This document shows positions 42,338 through 50,564 of a stretch of DNA of 64,000 nt, piece after piece. A program made the translations under genes and the position numbers. This stretch comes from JADZAI01 sp964390465 (GTDB lineage Bacteria; Pseudomonadota; Alphaproteobacteria; Micropepsales; Micropepsaceae), in assembly GCA_964390465.1 (NCBI GenBank), contig CAYMIJ010000001.1:348306-412305 (forward strand), written 5' to 3'. How positions within the stretch are numbered: position 1 is the stretch's first letter; every line of letters begins with the position of its first letter. The notes under the pieces were generated by a model. It searched no databases. It saw nothing but the letters and a program-made list of their open reading frames with translations, and had not been told where the DNA came from.

Positions 42338-45300
42338 TCAGATCGCCAGCCAGGCATCGCGCGGTGCGCCCGCACCATAGCGGGCGCTGATCTGCGTTAT
42401 GCGCACCGGCAAGGACGATGACGCACCATCCGTACTTTGCATGGCGGCTGTATAAAGAAAGGAAGGGGTGTTCACGTTCGCCACACGCGACTGCGTCGGG
42501 CCGATCTCGATGCGATAATTTTCCGCCTCATCCAGCGGCACCTCCGTCTCACTCCAGCGTCCGGGATCATCACGCGCCCGCCGCACCCACGAGATCAACA
42601 CATCGCCATTCGCCTGACGCAGCGCCTTCAACTGGCACACGCGCCATGGCTTCATGGCCAGCGCTTCATAGGTCAGCGACAGTGTGTCCCACGCCACATC
42701 ATCCACCGGCATATGTGTTGGCCCGACCTTCAGGTGCAGCACTGCGCCCATATCTGAAGGCGCAATCGGCAGGCGCATCACATGCTCGTCCAGCAGCACG
42801 AAGCGCGCGCCGACATTCAGGTTCCTGGCCATATTGATCTCACTGCCCGCCTGACCGCGCAGAAATTGCGAAAGCCGCCATGTGTCGGGCGCAATCAGAC
42901 TGGCTTCCGCAAACTGGAAAACCTCCCAGCGCCCCGGCGCTGTTTCAACCGCCGCGCGGTTCGCACCATTAAGAACACGCAGTGGGTCCACACGCGACAG
43001 CCCGCCACCATACAGAATGACATCCAGATGCGTCGCCCGATCCCACACATGCAAGGAACCTTGCGGAAAACTGCTGGCCGTTTCGCCCACCACGGCACGG
43101 TGCGGCACGGTCATCCAGTCCGTATACGGACCATTATCGCAATCCGCATGCAACACACTCACCGCCCCGGGCCAGGGCTCGGCGAAGGCAGCGATGAAAA
43201 GGCCATCCTCTCCTGCCTGTGCGGCAAGTGCGGGCACATCCATCACCGCAACAAAAGGTGGCCCACTCACATGCGGGGCAAGACCCGGTGTCCCGTCAAG
43301 CTCAGCGTGCGTGCCTTGGTAGAGATGGCCATGCCACACACCGGCCTCGCAACGCCGCACGCCGTGCTCCTCCACGCGCGTCAGACGGAAGCAGCGCACA
43401 ACGCCATGCAGTGTCAGCTGCACGAGATCGCCGGGCTCCAATGCGATAAGACTTGGCGGCAAAGCGAAATGTGCCGCCTCCCGCGCGGCCCAGTGTTCCT
43501 GCAACAGCCGCTGTGCCACGCGTCCGGCTTCGGCTTTGCACATCGCCAGCGGTAATTGCACCGGCATCACCTTGGCAGATGGCGCAGCGCTCATGCGGGC
43601 TTCGGCAGCACCCGGTGCATAGTCTGCTATCGTGTCGATGAACGATACTTTGATCGCGCCCGGCAGCCCCGCCGTTTCCGCACGTGTGATCATTGGCGCG
43701 GCGACAGCTCCCTCCTCAGCTTCAGCCAGTCGCTCCATCGGTACGCTCACCGCATAACCGTCACCGCTATGAAAGAAGCGAATACGACCGGCGCTTTCTG
43801 AAGCCTCAATGGCAAAGGCCATCATCAATGGCGACAGCGCCTCGCGCGCGCTCATCACCCGGTCGAGCGCATAGCCGGCAACACTCCCGCGCAGACCCGT
43901 CACATCGACATCACTCAATCCGGCGCACGTGCAGATCTCACGCACCAGCGTGCCTAATGGTGCAGCCCCGGCACGGCCATTCAGCCAGTGGCCGGTGCGC
44001 CAGAGCGGGCCATCTGACCACACATCATCGCGCAGCGGCCAGTCAGGGAATGGCCGTGCATCCCAAGCCCACACATAAGCGTGGCTGGTTTCAATCATCA
44101 ATCGTCCGTTGACGGATGAAGCCGGGTTGCGTCCTGCCTCGCGCCAGTATCCCAGCAGCGCCTCGATACCGGCGCGTTGAGAAAGGTCATCACGCACACC
44201 CGACGAAAAGTAAGGCAAGCCGCTTTCGGATGATCGCGGGTCGTAAAACACATTGGGCTGGTTGGTGCTTTTGTCGAGCGCCCCAAACCCACATTCCGTG
44301 AAGCGGAACGGCTTGGATTGCGGCACCCAATCTGTCGCTGAGGCGCTTTCAGTGCCATCCGGCCTGTTATGATGCGGGTTCAGCCACCAGTTGCGGAAGT
44401 CCTTGGCGCGCCATATCCAGGGCTTGCCATAGGCCCCGTCAGAAATGGTGCTGCGCGTCTTTGCATCACGCGCCACATCGCTGGCGTAAAACCAGTCATA
44501 GGCCTCACCGCCTTCGACATGCGCTTTCAGAGCAGCACGGTCATAGGGTGATCCGTCATCGCCATCACGCCGGTCTGAAAGCGGCGCATAAACATCCACC
44601 CCGATGAAATCGATATTGCCATCTGCCCATAGCGGATCGAGGTGAAAGAAGAACGCGCCGCTGCCTGCATCATGTCCGCGCCACTCGGTCCAATCAGCGG
44701 CGTAAGAGATGCGCGTCTCAGCCCCCACGATGGCACGCACTTCAGCGGCCAGTGCTTTGAGTTTCGCAACAGCGGGATAAACGCCAGACGCCGAACGCAA
44801 TGTTGTCATCCCGCGCAGTTCGCTGGCGATCAGAAAGGCATCGACACCGCCCGCCTCCGCGCACAGATGCGCATAGTGGCGGATCATCCGCCGCAATCCC
44901 CATGTCCCATCAAAGAACGCGTCAATCTGACTGGCGGCAGCGGCGCTCATATCCGGCGAGCCAGCCCTTCCCGGCGCAGGCATGCAGGTAATGCGTCCGC
45001 GCCAGGGGAATGCGCCCTGTGCCGTGCCGCCATAAGGGTCGGGCAAAGCGTTGCCCGGCGGCACATCCATCAGGATGAAGGGGTAGAACATCACTTCCAG
45101 CCCACGCGCTTTCAACGCGCGGATGGCAGCGATCGCCGCAGCATCGTCCGGCGTGCCGCCATAATTGGGGCGGCCACTGGTCTGGCTCACCTGATAGGCG
45201 CTCGCCCGCGTCACCTGTTCCACACGCCACGCGCCGGGCCGGTTTCGCTTGGCATTCAGCTCAACACCCGGCCTGATCTGGCAGACGCCAGCGCGCAGAT

Positions 45301-46153
45301 CATCGCCGAACCACGCCACCACCAGCGCCACGCGCTTCACTTTGGGAAGGGCTGCCTGCAACTGATCCAGCGAGGCTTCAAAGTCTGTTTTGCCCGCGCG
45401 ATTATTGACGTTTTCGGCAATCCATTTGCCCCGCCCCGCATCACGCAGCACGCGGCTGGGCGACAGCGCAAATTCGCCTGAGCCGGGAATGAGGCACACG
45501 GCCTCGACCACCTCCTCCATTGTGCCTGCCTCACCGCTCAGCGGGCGCATCACCTCAAATGAAAGCTGCGGCACGCGGTTGCCGAACGGCTCCAACGGCA
45601 GGTTTTCAAACACCACATAGGCTGTGCCACGAAAGGCCGGGCCACCTGCACCCTCGGTCAGCTCGATCAGCGGATCGGCGGGTTGATCCTCCGTGCCCGG
45701 ATGAATGCGCATGATAACGCCATCAAGGGTCATCGGCTTGCCGTCAGCCCATACACGCCCGATGCCGCCGATCACACCTTCGCACAGACCCACGGCGAAG
45801 CTGGCACTGTAGCTGTAACTGGTCACACGCGGCCCGGCCTTGCCGCCACCCTTGCGCGAGGCGGTTTCCCTAAACCGCGCCGCCCAGATGATCTGCCCTG
45901 CCAGACGCATGGTGCCCCATACGCGTGGCACGGGTGCGCCCTGTGTCGAAGCCTGCACCTGAAGTTCTTTCAGGCGCGGCCCTTCAACACGGCTTGCCCC
46001 GCGCAACATCGCATCGACATGCGATCCGGCATAAGCGCCGATCGCCCCGCCAATCGCCGCGCCGGTGATGGTCTGGCCAAGAATGGTCAACCCTTCGGGC
46101 AGCAGCGCATTGCCGATCGCCTGACCGGCAAGGCCAAGAACAAGTGAAGCCAT
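42338..46153 (-). CDS. GTA g15, baseplate megatron protein
   Basis: The 1271-residue protein matches the RcGTA g15 host-specificity protein (about 1300 residues). The N-terminus has the glycine-rich LGLAGQAIGNALLPEG and TITGAAIGGAIGAYAG, then RVWGTMRLAGQIIWA. A TIM-barrel-like glycoside hydrolase-type domain follows (about 210-750, with GVDAFLIASELRG near 435 and GNIDFIGVDVYAPLSD near 515), then the phage-tail-3-type domain (near 800-960, with ITRAETAGLPGAIKVSF) and a beta-rich C-terminus. It builds the tip of the tail and penetrates the envelope in RcGTA. It is intact, with no frameshift, and is the largest gene of the cluster. Confidence 0.93.
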   Translation of the reverse strand: MASLVLGLAGQAIGNALLPEGLTILGQTITGAAIGGAIGAYAGSHVDAMLRGASRVEGPRLKELQVQASTQGAPVPRVWGTMRLAGQIIWAARFRETASRKGGGKAGPRVTSYSYSASFAVGLCEGVIGGIGRVWADGKPMTLDGVIMRIHPGTEDQPADPLIELTEGAGGPAFRGTAYVVFENLPLEPFGNRVPQLSFEVMRPLSGEAGTMEEVVEAVCLIPGSGEFALSPSRVLRDAGRGKWIAENVNNRAGKTDFEASLDQLQAALPKVKRVALVVAWFGDDLRAGVCQIRPGVELNAKRNRPGAWRVEQVTRASAYQVSQTSGRPNYGGTPDDAAAIAAIRALKARGLEVMFYPFILMDVPPGNALPDPYGGTAQGAFPWRGRITCMPAPGRAGSPDMSAAAASQIDAFFDGTWGLRRMIRHYAHLCAEAGGVDAFLIASELRGMTTLRSASGVYPAVAKLKALAAEVRAIVGAETRISYAADWTEWRGHDAGSGAFFFHLDPLWADGNIDFIGVDVYAPLSDRRDGDDGSPYDRAALKAHVEGGEAYDWFYASDVARDAKTRSTISDGAYGKPWIWRAKDFRNWWLNPHHNRPDGTESASATDWVPQSKPFRFTECGFGALDKSTNQPNVFYDPRSSESGLPYFSSGVRDDLSQRAGIEALLGYWREAGRNPASSVNGRLMIETSHAYVWAWDARPFPDWPLRDDVWSDGPLWRTGHWLNGRAGAAPLGTLVREICTCAGLSDVDVTGLRGSVAGYALDRVMSAREALSPLMMAFAIEASESAGRIRFFHSGDGYAVSVPMERLAEAEEGAVAAPMITRAETAGLPGAIKVSFIDTIADYAPGAAEARMSAAPSAKVMPVQLPLAMCKAEAGRVAQRLLQEHWAAREAAHFALPPSLIALEPGDLVQLTLHGVVRCFRLTRVEEHGVRRCEAGVWHGHLYQGTHAELDGTPGLAPHVSGPPFVAVMDVPALAAQAGEDGLFIAAFAEPWPGAVSVLHADCDNGPYTDWMTVPHRAVVGETASSFPQGSLHVWDRATHLDVILYGGGLSRVDPLRVLNGANRAAVETAPGRWEVFQFAEASLIAPDTWRLSQFLRGQAGSEINMARNLNVGARFVLLDEHVMRLPIAPSDMGAVLHLKVGPTHMPVDDVAWDTLSLTYEALAMKPWRVCQLKALRQANGDVLISWVRRARDDPGRWSETEVPLDEAENYRIEIGPTQSRVANVNTPSFLYTAAMQSTDGASSSLPVRITQISARYGAGAPRDAWLAI

Positions 46154-46165
46154 GAGAGAGCGCTC

Positions 46166-46630
46166 TTATCTGTGATTGATTTTGTCAGGGCCCGCCTGTG
46201 CGGCGCCTGAAACGTCAGGGAACCGGAACGCACAGGCCATTCGCCGCCGCCACCAAGGACTGATGGGCACTTCGGCCACCGCATGCCCAGACCAGGCATG
46301 CACCATCGTGTCCCTGCCGGTCATGATGCCTGCATGTCGGGCGGGACTGTTCATCCCTAAACGGAACAACAGCACATCACCTGCCGCCACCTCCTGCATG
46401 GGCAGCGGCCTCATGTTCCGTGCCAGCGCATCGCACAGCATCTCGCCATGGCCATCTTCGGCCCATGTTTCATGATAGGGCGGCAGTGGTTCCGGCTCAG
46501 GCCCGATCACCTCGCGCCACACGCCGCGCACCAAGCCGAGACAATCCGTCCCGGCCCTTTTCAGGCTCGCCTGATGATGAAAGGGCGTGCCAATCCACCC
46601 GCGCGCGGCGGCAATGATGCGCGCTGTCAT
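46166..46630 (-). CDS. GTA g14, NlpC/P60 tail peptidase
   Basis: The 154-residue enzyme is an NlpC/P60-family cysteine peptidase: Cys30 in AGTDCLGLVRG is the nucleophile and the His in PARHAGIM the base, with a polar third residue after it (TMVHAW). In RcGTA the g14 product sits in the tail tip and cuts the cell wall of the recipient during DNA delivery. The start overlaps g13 by 4 bases (ATGA-type junction) and g15 follows after 12 bases. The N-terminal AAARGWIGTPFHHQASLKRA is the usual opening of this group. Confidence 0.9.
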   Translation of the reverse strand: MTARIIAAARGWIGTPFHHQASLKRAGTDCLGLVRGVWREVIGPEPEPLPPYHETWAEDGHGEMLCDALARNMRPLPMQEVAAGDVLLFRLGMNSPARHAGIMTGRDTMVHAWSGHAVAEVPISPWWRRRMACAFRFPDVSGAAQAGPDKINHR

Positions 46631-47505
46631 CGCATCAGACTGGTGCCATCGTGGCGCTCGCCACTGGCTGGATAGGCCGTCACCCAGTCATTGCCGGGCA
46701 TGTAAGGAAAGCCGCGAAAGTTTACGCCATTGGCAAACTTCGCCCTGCATGTGGAAAGGCGCTTGTCGCATCCAGCCGTGACGGTGAAGCCATCGCCCGC
46801 CGCGACGACGCGCGGCGCGCTCTGCCACAGTTCAAGGCGCGTGCCGTCTGAATGGCGTATCTCGGCTTTCAAGGCGACATTCGCGCCAGATGTCCAATGC
46901 AGAACACCGCCTGCAAACCAGCCACTGGCAAAAGCGGTAAGGCCGCTTGCCATCAGCACGCGATTGTCATCAACGCCAGTGACGATGCCGGTGCCGCGAA
47001 AAGCTGAAGCTTCCACATTCACGCCGCATCGCCCGTCGCCCAGCACAGCGTCACACACGGGCTGGAAAGTTCGCCCCAGCGGAACATTCAGCTTCGCTGT
47101 CAGGCCGCGCAGCTCGGCCTCGAAGCCGAGGGCACCGCGCTTCACCTCGCCGATCCCCGCTTTGGAAAGCAAAACGCGCTGGCTCACATCGCGCCAGTTG
47201 ACCAGCCAGGTTTCCACCACTGCATCGTCATAAAGCCCGCTTTCCAGCTCGGCCTCGTCAATGCCATCACTTGAAAGAACACCCGCCACGGTCTGGTCAT
47301 TCACCGACAAACCCAGCTCGGATGAGATGGCTGACCCCGCAAATCCGGTGGCCGCCTTATGCATCACCCCATCAAACGTCAGGTCATGATCGTGTTCGGT
47401 GAAGCCGCGCCTGCGCCCATCGGCCAGACACAGCCGCCAGCATTTCGCCAGTGTCGTGACACCGCCTTCGAGATGCGCCTGCAACGCGGTTGAAATATCT
47501 CTCAT
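46627..47505 (-). CDS. GTA g13, DUF2163 baseplate hub protein
   Basis: The 292-residue protein is a clear g13/DUF2163 homologue: RDISTALQAHLEGGVTTLAK at the start, GFTEHDHDLTFDGVMHKAAT, and in the C-terminal half GCDKRLSTCRAKFANGVNFR followed by GFPYMPGNDW, a signature with paired cysteines. In RcGTA structures g13 forms the baseplate hub and binds an iron-sulfur cluster through cysteines; the conserved Cys pattern (CDKR, STC) here suits that. It overlaps g12 and g14 by 4 bases each, so it is in the continuous tail-tip operon. Confidence 0.92.
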   Translation of the reverse strand: MRDISTALQAHLEGGVTTLAKCWRLCLADGRRRGFTEHDHDLTFDGVMHKAATGFAGSAISSELGLSVNDQTVAGVLSSDGIDEAELESGLYDDAVVETWLVNWRDVSQRVLLSKAGIGEVKRGALGFEAELRGLTAKLNVPLGRTFQPVCDAVLGDGRCGVNVEASAFRGTGIVTGVDDNRVLMASGLTAFASGWFAGGVLHWTSGANVALKAEIRHSDGTRLELWQSAPRVVAAGDGFTVTAGCDKRLSTCRAKFANGVNFRGFPYMPGNDWVTAYPASGERHDGTSLMR

Positions 47506-48128
47506 GGCAAAATCTCGACAATGGGAATGGAAGGCACTTCGCCTGCCTGAAAGGCCGCAAGGTTGATGCTCAACCGATCAGTGTCGAACCGCACCGGCAC
47601 ATCAAAGCGAAAGCCTGCCGTCACCAGTGCCCCGGACGCCGCTGCATGGGTCAGCGTTACGATGCCATCTGCGCTCAGTGTGAAATCTGCGCTCGTCAGT
47701 TCCACCCCGTTCACGGCCACGCGCACCGACCCGATCACCGGTTTGCTGATCCGCCGTTCATACCGGCCCGCCGCGTCCCAATAGGTCTTGGTCAGCGGAT
47801 AACTCACGCGCAGGCCATCACCTTCGCCCAGGGTCTCATCCATTGGCGATATGGCCTCGGATGGGCGGCACGATTTGAAGTCGAGATGATCTTTCCAGCG
47901 AAACCCGTGCAGTCGGCCCTGCCGCGCTTCGAAGAACGCAATCACGCCATGCAGATCGTCCAGCGAATTGAGTCCCAGCCCCGCATCGTAACGGCGGCGG
48001 CTGCCTGCCCATGGGGAATTACGCTCCTCACGGCCTGACCCCAGCGTGATGATCTCCGTGCGGCGCTCTGGCCCGCCGGTGGAACCAAACGCCACGCTCA
48101 CGGGAAAAACAATGTCATGGAAGCCCAT
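47502..48128 (-). CDS. GTA g12, DUF2460 distal tail protein
   Basis: The 208-residue protein matches DUF2460: FHDIVFPVSVAFGSTGGPER, RYDAGLGLNSLDDLHGVIAF, FEARQGRLHGFRWKDHLDFK and the C-terminal TAGFRFDVPVRFDTDRLSIN. In RcGTA it forms the distal tail ring that joins the tail tube to the baseplate. Its stop overlaps the g13 start by 4 bases, and its start is one base from the g11 stop, so these genes are translated in series. Confidence 0.94.
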   Translation of the reverse strand: MGFHDIVFPVSVAFGSTGGPERRTEIITLGSGREERNSPWAGSRRRYDAGLGLNSLDDLHGVIAFFEARQGRLHGFRWKDHLDFKSCRPSEAISPMDETLGEGDGLRVSYPLTKTYWDAAGRYERRISKPVIGSVRVAVNGVELTSADFTLSADGIVTLTHAAASGALVTAGFRFDVPVRFDTDRLSINLAAFQAGEVPSIPIVEILP

Positions 48129-48129
48129 G

Positions 48130-48684
48130 TCACAAACTCCTTTGTCCGCGCATCACGGCGCGGCTCAACATGGCCGTCAGTTGGCTTTCTGAACGGCGGA
48201 AGCTCTCGGCATCGCGGGCATGCACGGTGATGCTCACCTGTGGCCGCGTGCCGCCCTGACCGTTCGGGGCGATTGATCCGTGCCCGGATGGTGTGAACAG
48301 TTCAGGCCCGTTCTCACCCACCAGATAAGATCGGCCCGGCGTCACCGGCCCGCCCACGGCGCGCGCGCCGCCAAAGTTGAACAGGCCTTTGAAGAACCCT
48401 TCCAGCGGCTGCGTGATGAAGGTCTGTACGGCCATGCGGCTTAAATCCGCGATGATCGCATCAACCATCCCGCGAAACGAAAACTGGCCGGTCTTGGCGG
48501 CACGCAAAATCTGCGCCTCCACCACGTCAAAGCTGCGGGTGAAGGCACGTTCCAGAAGTTCGGCGCTTTCCTGCGCAGGTTTTGAAAGCCCGCTGATGCG
48601 CTCATTCACGTCGTCCAGCGCCCGCGTGACGCGCGAAAAATCAGCCGCCACGCGCACACTGCGCGCTGGCTCGTCAAAGGTCAT
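48130..48684 (-). CDS. GTA g11, short tape measure protein
   Basis: The 184-residue protein has a helical N-terminal half (ALDDVNERISGLSKPAQESA, DVVEAQILRAAKTGQFSFRG) and the C-terminal motif GRSYLVGENGPELFTPSGHG that is typical of tape-measure proteins. RcGTA g11 is similarly short (about 217 residues), in line with the stubby GTA tail; the 184 residues here predict a tail no longer than that. It overlaps the g10.1-type chaperone gene by 4 bases at its start. Confidence 0.88.
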   Translation of the reverse strand: MTFDEPARSVRVAADFSRVTRALDDVNERISGLSKPAQESAELLERAFTRSFDVVEAQILRAAKTGQFSFRGMVDAIIADLSRMAVQTFITQPLEGFFKGLFNFGGARAVGGPVTPGRSYLVGENGPELFTPSGHGSIAPNGQGGTRPQVSITVHARDAESFRRSESQLTAMLSRAVMRGQRSL

Positions 48685-48875
48685 GCATGTTCCTCAAACC
48701 TGTCTGGAAACTGCGCGCTCAGCGCCTCCAGTTCATCGCGCGCCAACGGCTTCACATCATCGCCGGTCAGCATGCGCCATTCAGTCACTGATAGCCGCCA
48801 GAACGCATCCGGCGTCGTGCCGAACATACGCGCGGCGTAACGAAGCGCGGCGCCCCACTGCGCCTGCTCCATCAC
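48681..48875 (-). CDS. GTA g10.1-type tail assembly chaperone
   Basis: This 64-residue protein matches the rcc01693/tail-assembly-chaperone family: WGAALRYAARMFGTTPDAFW then RLSVTEWRMLTG. In tailed phages such small proteins bind the tape measure during assembly, often together with the preceding gene product. It overlaps both the g10 gene and the tape measure gene by 4 bases, which is the expected place for a chaperone pair. Confidence 0.85.
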   Translation of the reverse strand: MMEQAQWGAALRYAARMFGTTPDAFWRLSVTEWRMLTGDDVKPLARDELEALSAQFPDRFEEHA

Positions 48876-49162
48876 GCCGCGCCCATGCCTGCGGCGGCGA
48901 AGGCGGCGGCAATGGCATTGGCCGCTTCGCCAAGATCGAGCTTCATATGCTCCACCTCGCGCGCTGCCTCCATGTCACCGCCGCCTTTCAGCAGCGCCCG
49001 CAGAATGGCGATCAGCTCATGCACGCTCAGGCGCTGCCCATCGCGCCCGCTTATGCCGCCGATCGCCGTTTCGATTTCGGCAAGTGCGCCGAGCGTCAGG
49101 CACAGGCACAGCGCCCGGCCCTCGCACATCAGCGTCACCTCACCTCGTGCTTTGTTGCTCAT
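48872..49162 (-). CDS. GTA g10 protein, tail assembly chaperone-like
   Basis: The 96-residue product corresponds to RcGTA g10: GEVTLMCEGRALCLCLTLGA, LAEIETAIGG and a short helical C-terminus (ANAIAAAFAAAGM). It sits between the tail tube gene and the smaller chaperone-like gene, overlapping both by 4 bases. As in other tailed phages the two small genes before the tape measure are inferred to act as tail assembly chaperones. No slippery sequence was evident at the junction, so the products are probably made by coupling rather than frameshifting. Confidence 0.88.
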   Translation of the reverse strand: MSNKARGEVTLMCEGRALCLCLTLGALAEIETAIGGISGRDGQRLSVHELIAILRALLKGGGDMEAAREVEHMKLDLGEAANAIAAAFAAAGMGAA

Positions 49163-49572
49163 GACGCCGCCGTGAAGGTCAGCCGCCCCGCCGAATTGAG
49201 CGTGATGGAAAACGTCGCTGCGCCGTCATGCGGCCCGGCATATTCCAGCGCGGCGATGTGAAACGCGCCTTCCATCGTGCCGAAGTCGGGCACGATCACC
49301 TGAAAGCGCGGTGTTTCACCGTTGAAGAATGCGGCACGGATGGCCGCATCGCTCGCTGCATCCTTGAAGATGCCGCTGCCGGTGATCGCGGCGGTTTTCA
49401 CCCCCGCGCCCGCCAGAATCTCGCGCCATGCGCCGTCGCTATCGGCATTGGTAGCATCCGCCCCCTGCGCCGCCAGCTGAAGCGACCGTGCCCTCAGCCC
49501 TGCAACGGTTGTATAAGTGTTTGGCGCGCTCTCGATTTTCAAAAGCAGCGCGCGCCCCTGCTGTGTGCTCAT
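49159..49572 (-). CDS. GTA g9, major tail (tube) protein
   Basis: The 137-residue product is the TP901-1/RcGTA g9-type tail tube protein: QQGRALLLKIESAPNTYTTV at the start, VAGLRARSLQLAAQGADATN, AGVKTAAITGSGIFKDAASD, and AFHIAALEYAGPHDGAATFS at the end. Rings of this protein stack to form the tail. The start has AAGGA upstream, and a 15-base gap separates it from the tail terminator gene. Its stop overlaps the g10 start by 4 bases. Confidence 0.93.
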   Translation of the reverse strand: MSTQQGRALLLKIESAPNTYTTVAGLRARSLQLAAQGADATNADSDGAWREILAGAGVKTAAITGSGIFKDAASDAAIRAAFFNGETPRFQVIVPDFGTMEGAFHIAALEYAGPHDGAATFSITLNSAGRLTFTAAS

Positions 49573-49587
49573 CGTACCATGTCCTTT

Positions 49588-49989
49588 CTATGGAATATCA
49601 ATCAACGCGCGGAAGCGGCCGCGCGCGCGCCAGGACTGGCGGTCTTTGTCCAGCACTGCCTCGGCCTCGTCGAAGAAGACCCCGACCACATGCCCGCCCG
49701 GCACAGCATAGGCCCCGCCTTCCAGCGCCAGTGCCGCCGCCCCCAGCACATCCAGCGCCAGCATGCGTCCGCCTTTGCGCGCTGAGGCGACAAGGGCGAA
49801 CACGATCTCCTCACCGCGCTCACTCACCGTATTCCACGCCTTCACGCGCCACGCCCCGATGGCGATATGCGCAAACACCGTCTGTGCCTCAGCCTCATGA
49901 GTCACGCGCCCTGAAACAAGCGCCGCAACACCCGCATCATTCTTCAGTATGCGGATGACTTCAGCCTCAAATCCGGCAGAGACGCTCAC
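49588..49989 (-). CDS. GTA g8, DUF3168 tail terminator
   Basis: I start this at the GTG at 49989, whose codon overlaps the TGA of the adaptor gene (GTGA), giving 133 residues. The frame is open further upstream but only as a Gly/Arg-rich shadow of the adaptor gene. The sequence FEAEVIRILKNDAGVAALVS and the C-terminal DVLGAAALALEGGAYAVPGG followed by DEAEAVLDKDRQSWRARGRF are typical of DUF3168 (g8) proteins, which cap the tail where it joins the head. The g7 stopper gene, which in RcGTA lies between g6 and g8, is missing here. Confidence 0.9.
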   Translation of the reverse strand: MSVSAGFEAEVIRILKNDAGVAALVSGRVTHEAEAQTVFAHIAIGAWRVKAWNTVSERGEEIVFALVASARKGGRMLALDVLGAAALALEGGAYAVPGGHVVGVFFDEAEAVLDKDRQSWRARGRFRALIDIP

Positions 49990-50561
49990 AACCGCACCGC
50001 GCGATAGGGGGCGATCAGCCCCGCCACCTCTTCCGGCAAGGCAGCGACCGGCGCCCCCACCGAGTCCCGCCGCTCCCACATCGCGGCGGCGAGCAGCAGC
50101 ATGGCGGCCTTCAACGGATCAGGCACGGCATCGGCACTTGGATAACCCGCCACCCAGACGATCTCGATCGGACGCCACATCCGCGCTCCGTTCAGATCGC
50201 CGGGCCGCAGCCACACATGCCCGCCATCCGCGTCGATGCGCACATCCTGCGTGCCGATCACCCGGCTGGTGCCGTCGTGAAGTGCCACCCGCGCTTCAAC
50301 GAATGAAAGGTAAGGTGCGGGCTTCAGCGCGAACACGCGAAAGCCCATCCGCACTTTGCCTTCATCCACATCGGCGCTCATGCGCCAGGTCTGCGGCATC
50401 AGCGCGCGCCCTGCTGCTTCTTCAACACGTGCACGGGCGGCGGAAAGAAAGGTGCCGATCATCGTGTCATCTTCGGTGCCGCTCACGCGCAGAAACGCGC
50501 GCGCCTCGGCCAGCGCCACAGGCTCGCCGGCCGGTGGTGTCACACGTTTCTGCGCGGTCAT
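49986..50561 (-). CDS. GTA g6, head-tail adaptor
   Basis: The 191-residue protein has the phage head-tail connector pattern: EPVALAEARAFLRVSGTEDD, IGTFLSAARARVEEAAGRAL, MPQTWRMSADVDEG, and a C-terminal helix DPLKAAMLLLAAAMWERRDS. It corresponds to RcGTA g6, the adaptor that binds the portal. The start is 3 bases after the capsid gene stop and the stop overlaps the g8 start. With no g7 gene between them, this or g8 would have to make the direct neck contact. Confidence 0.9.
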   Translation of the reverse strand: MTAQKRVTPPAGEPVALAEARAFLRVSGTEDDTMIGTFLSAARARVEEAAGRALMPQTWRMSADVDEGKVRMGFRVFALKPAPYLSFVEARVALHDGTSRVIGTQDVRIDADGGHVWLRPGDLNGARMWRPIEIVWVAGYPSADAVPDPLKAAMLLLAAAMWERRDSVGAPVAALPEEVAGLIAPYRAVRL

Positions 50562-50564
50562 GGT

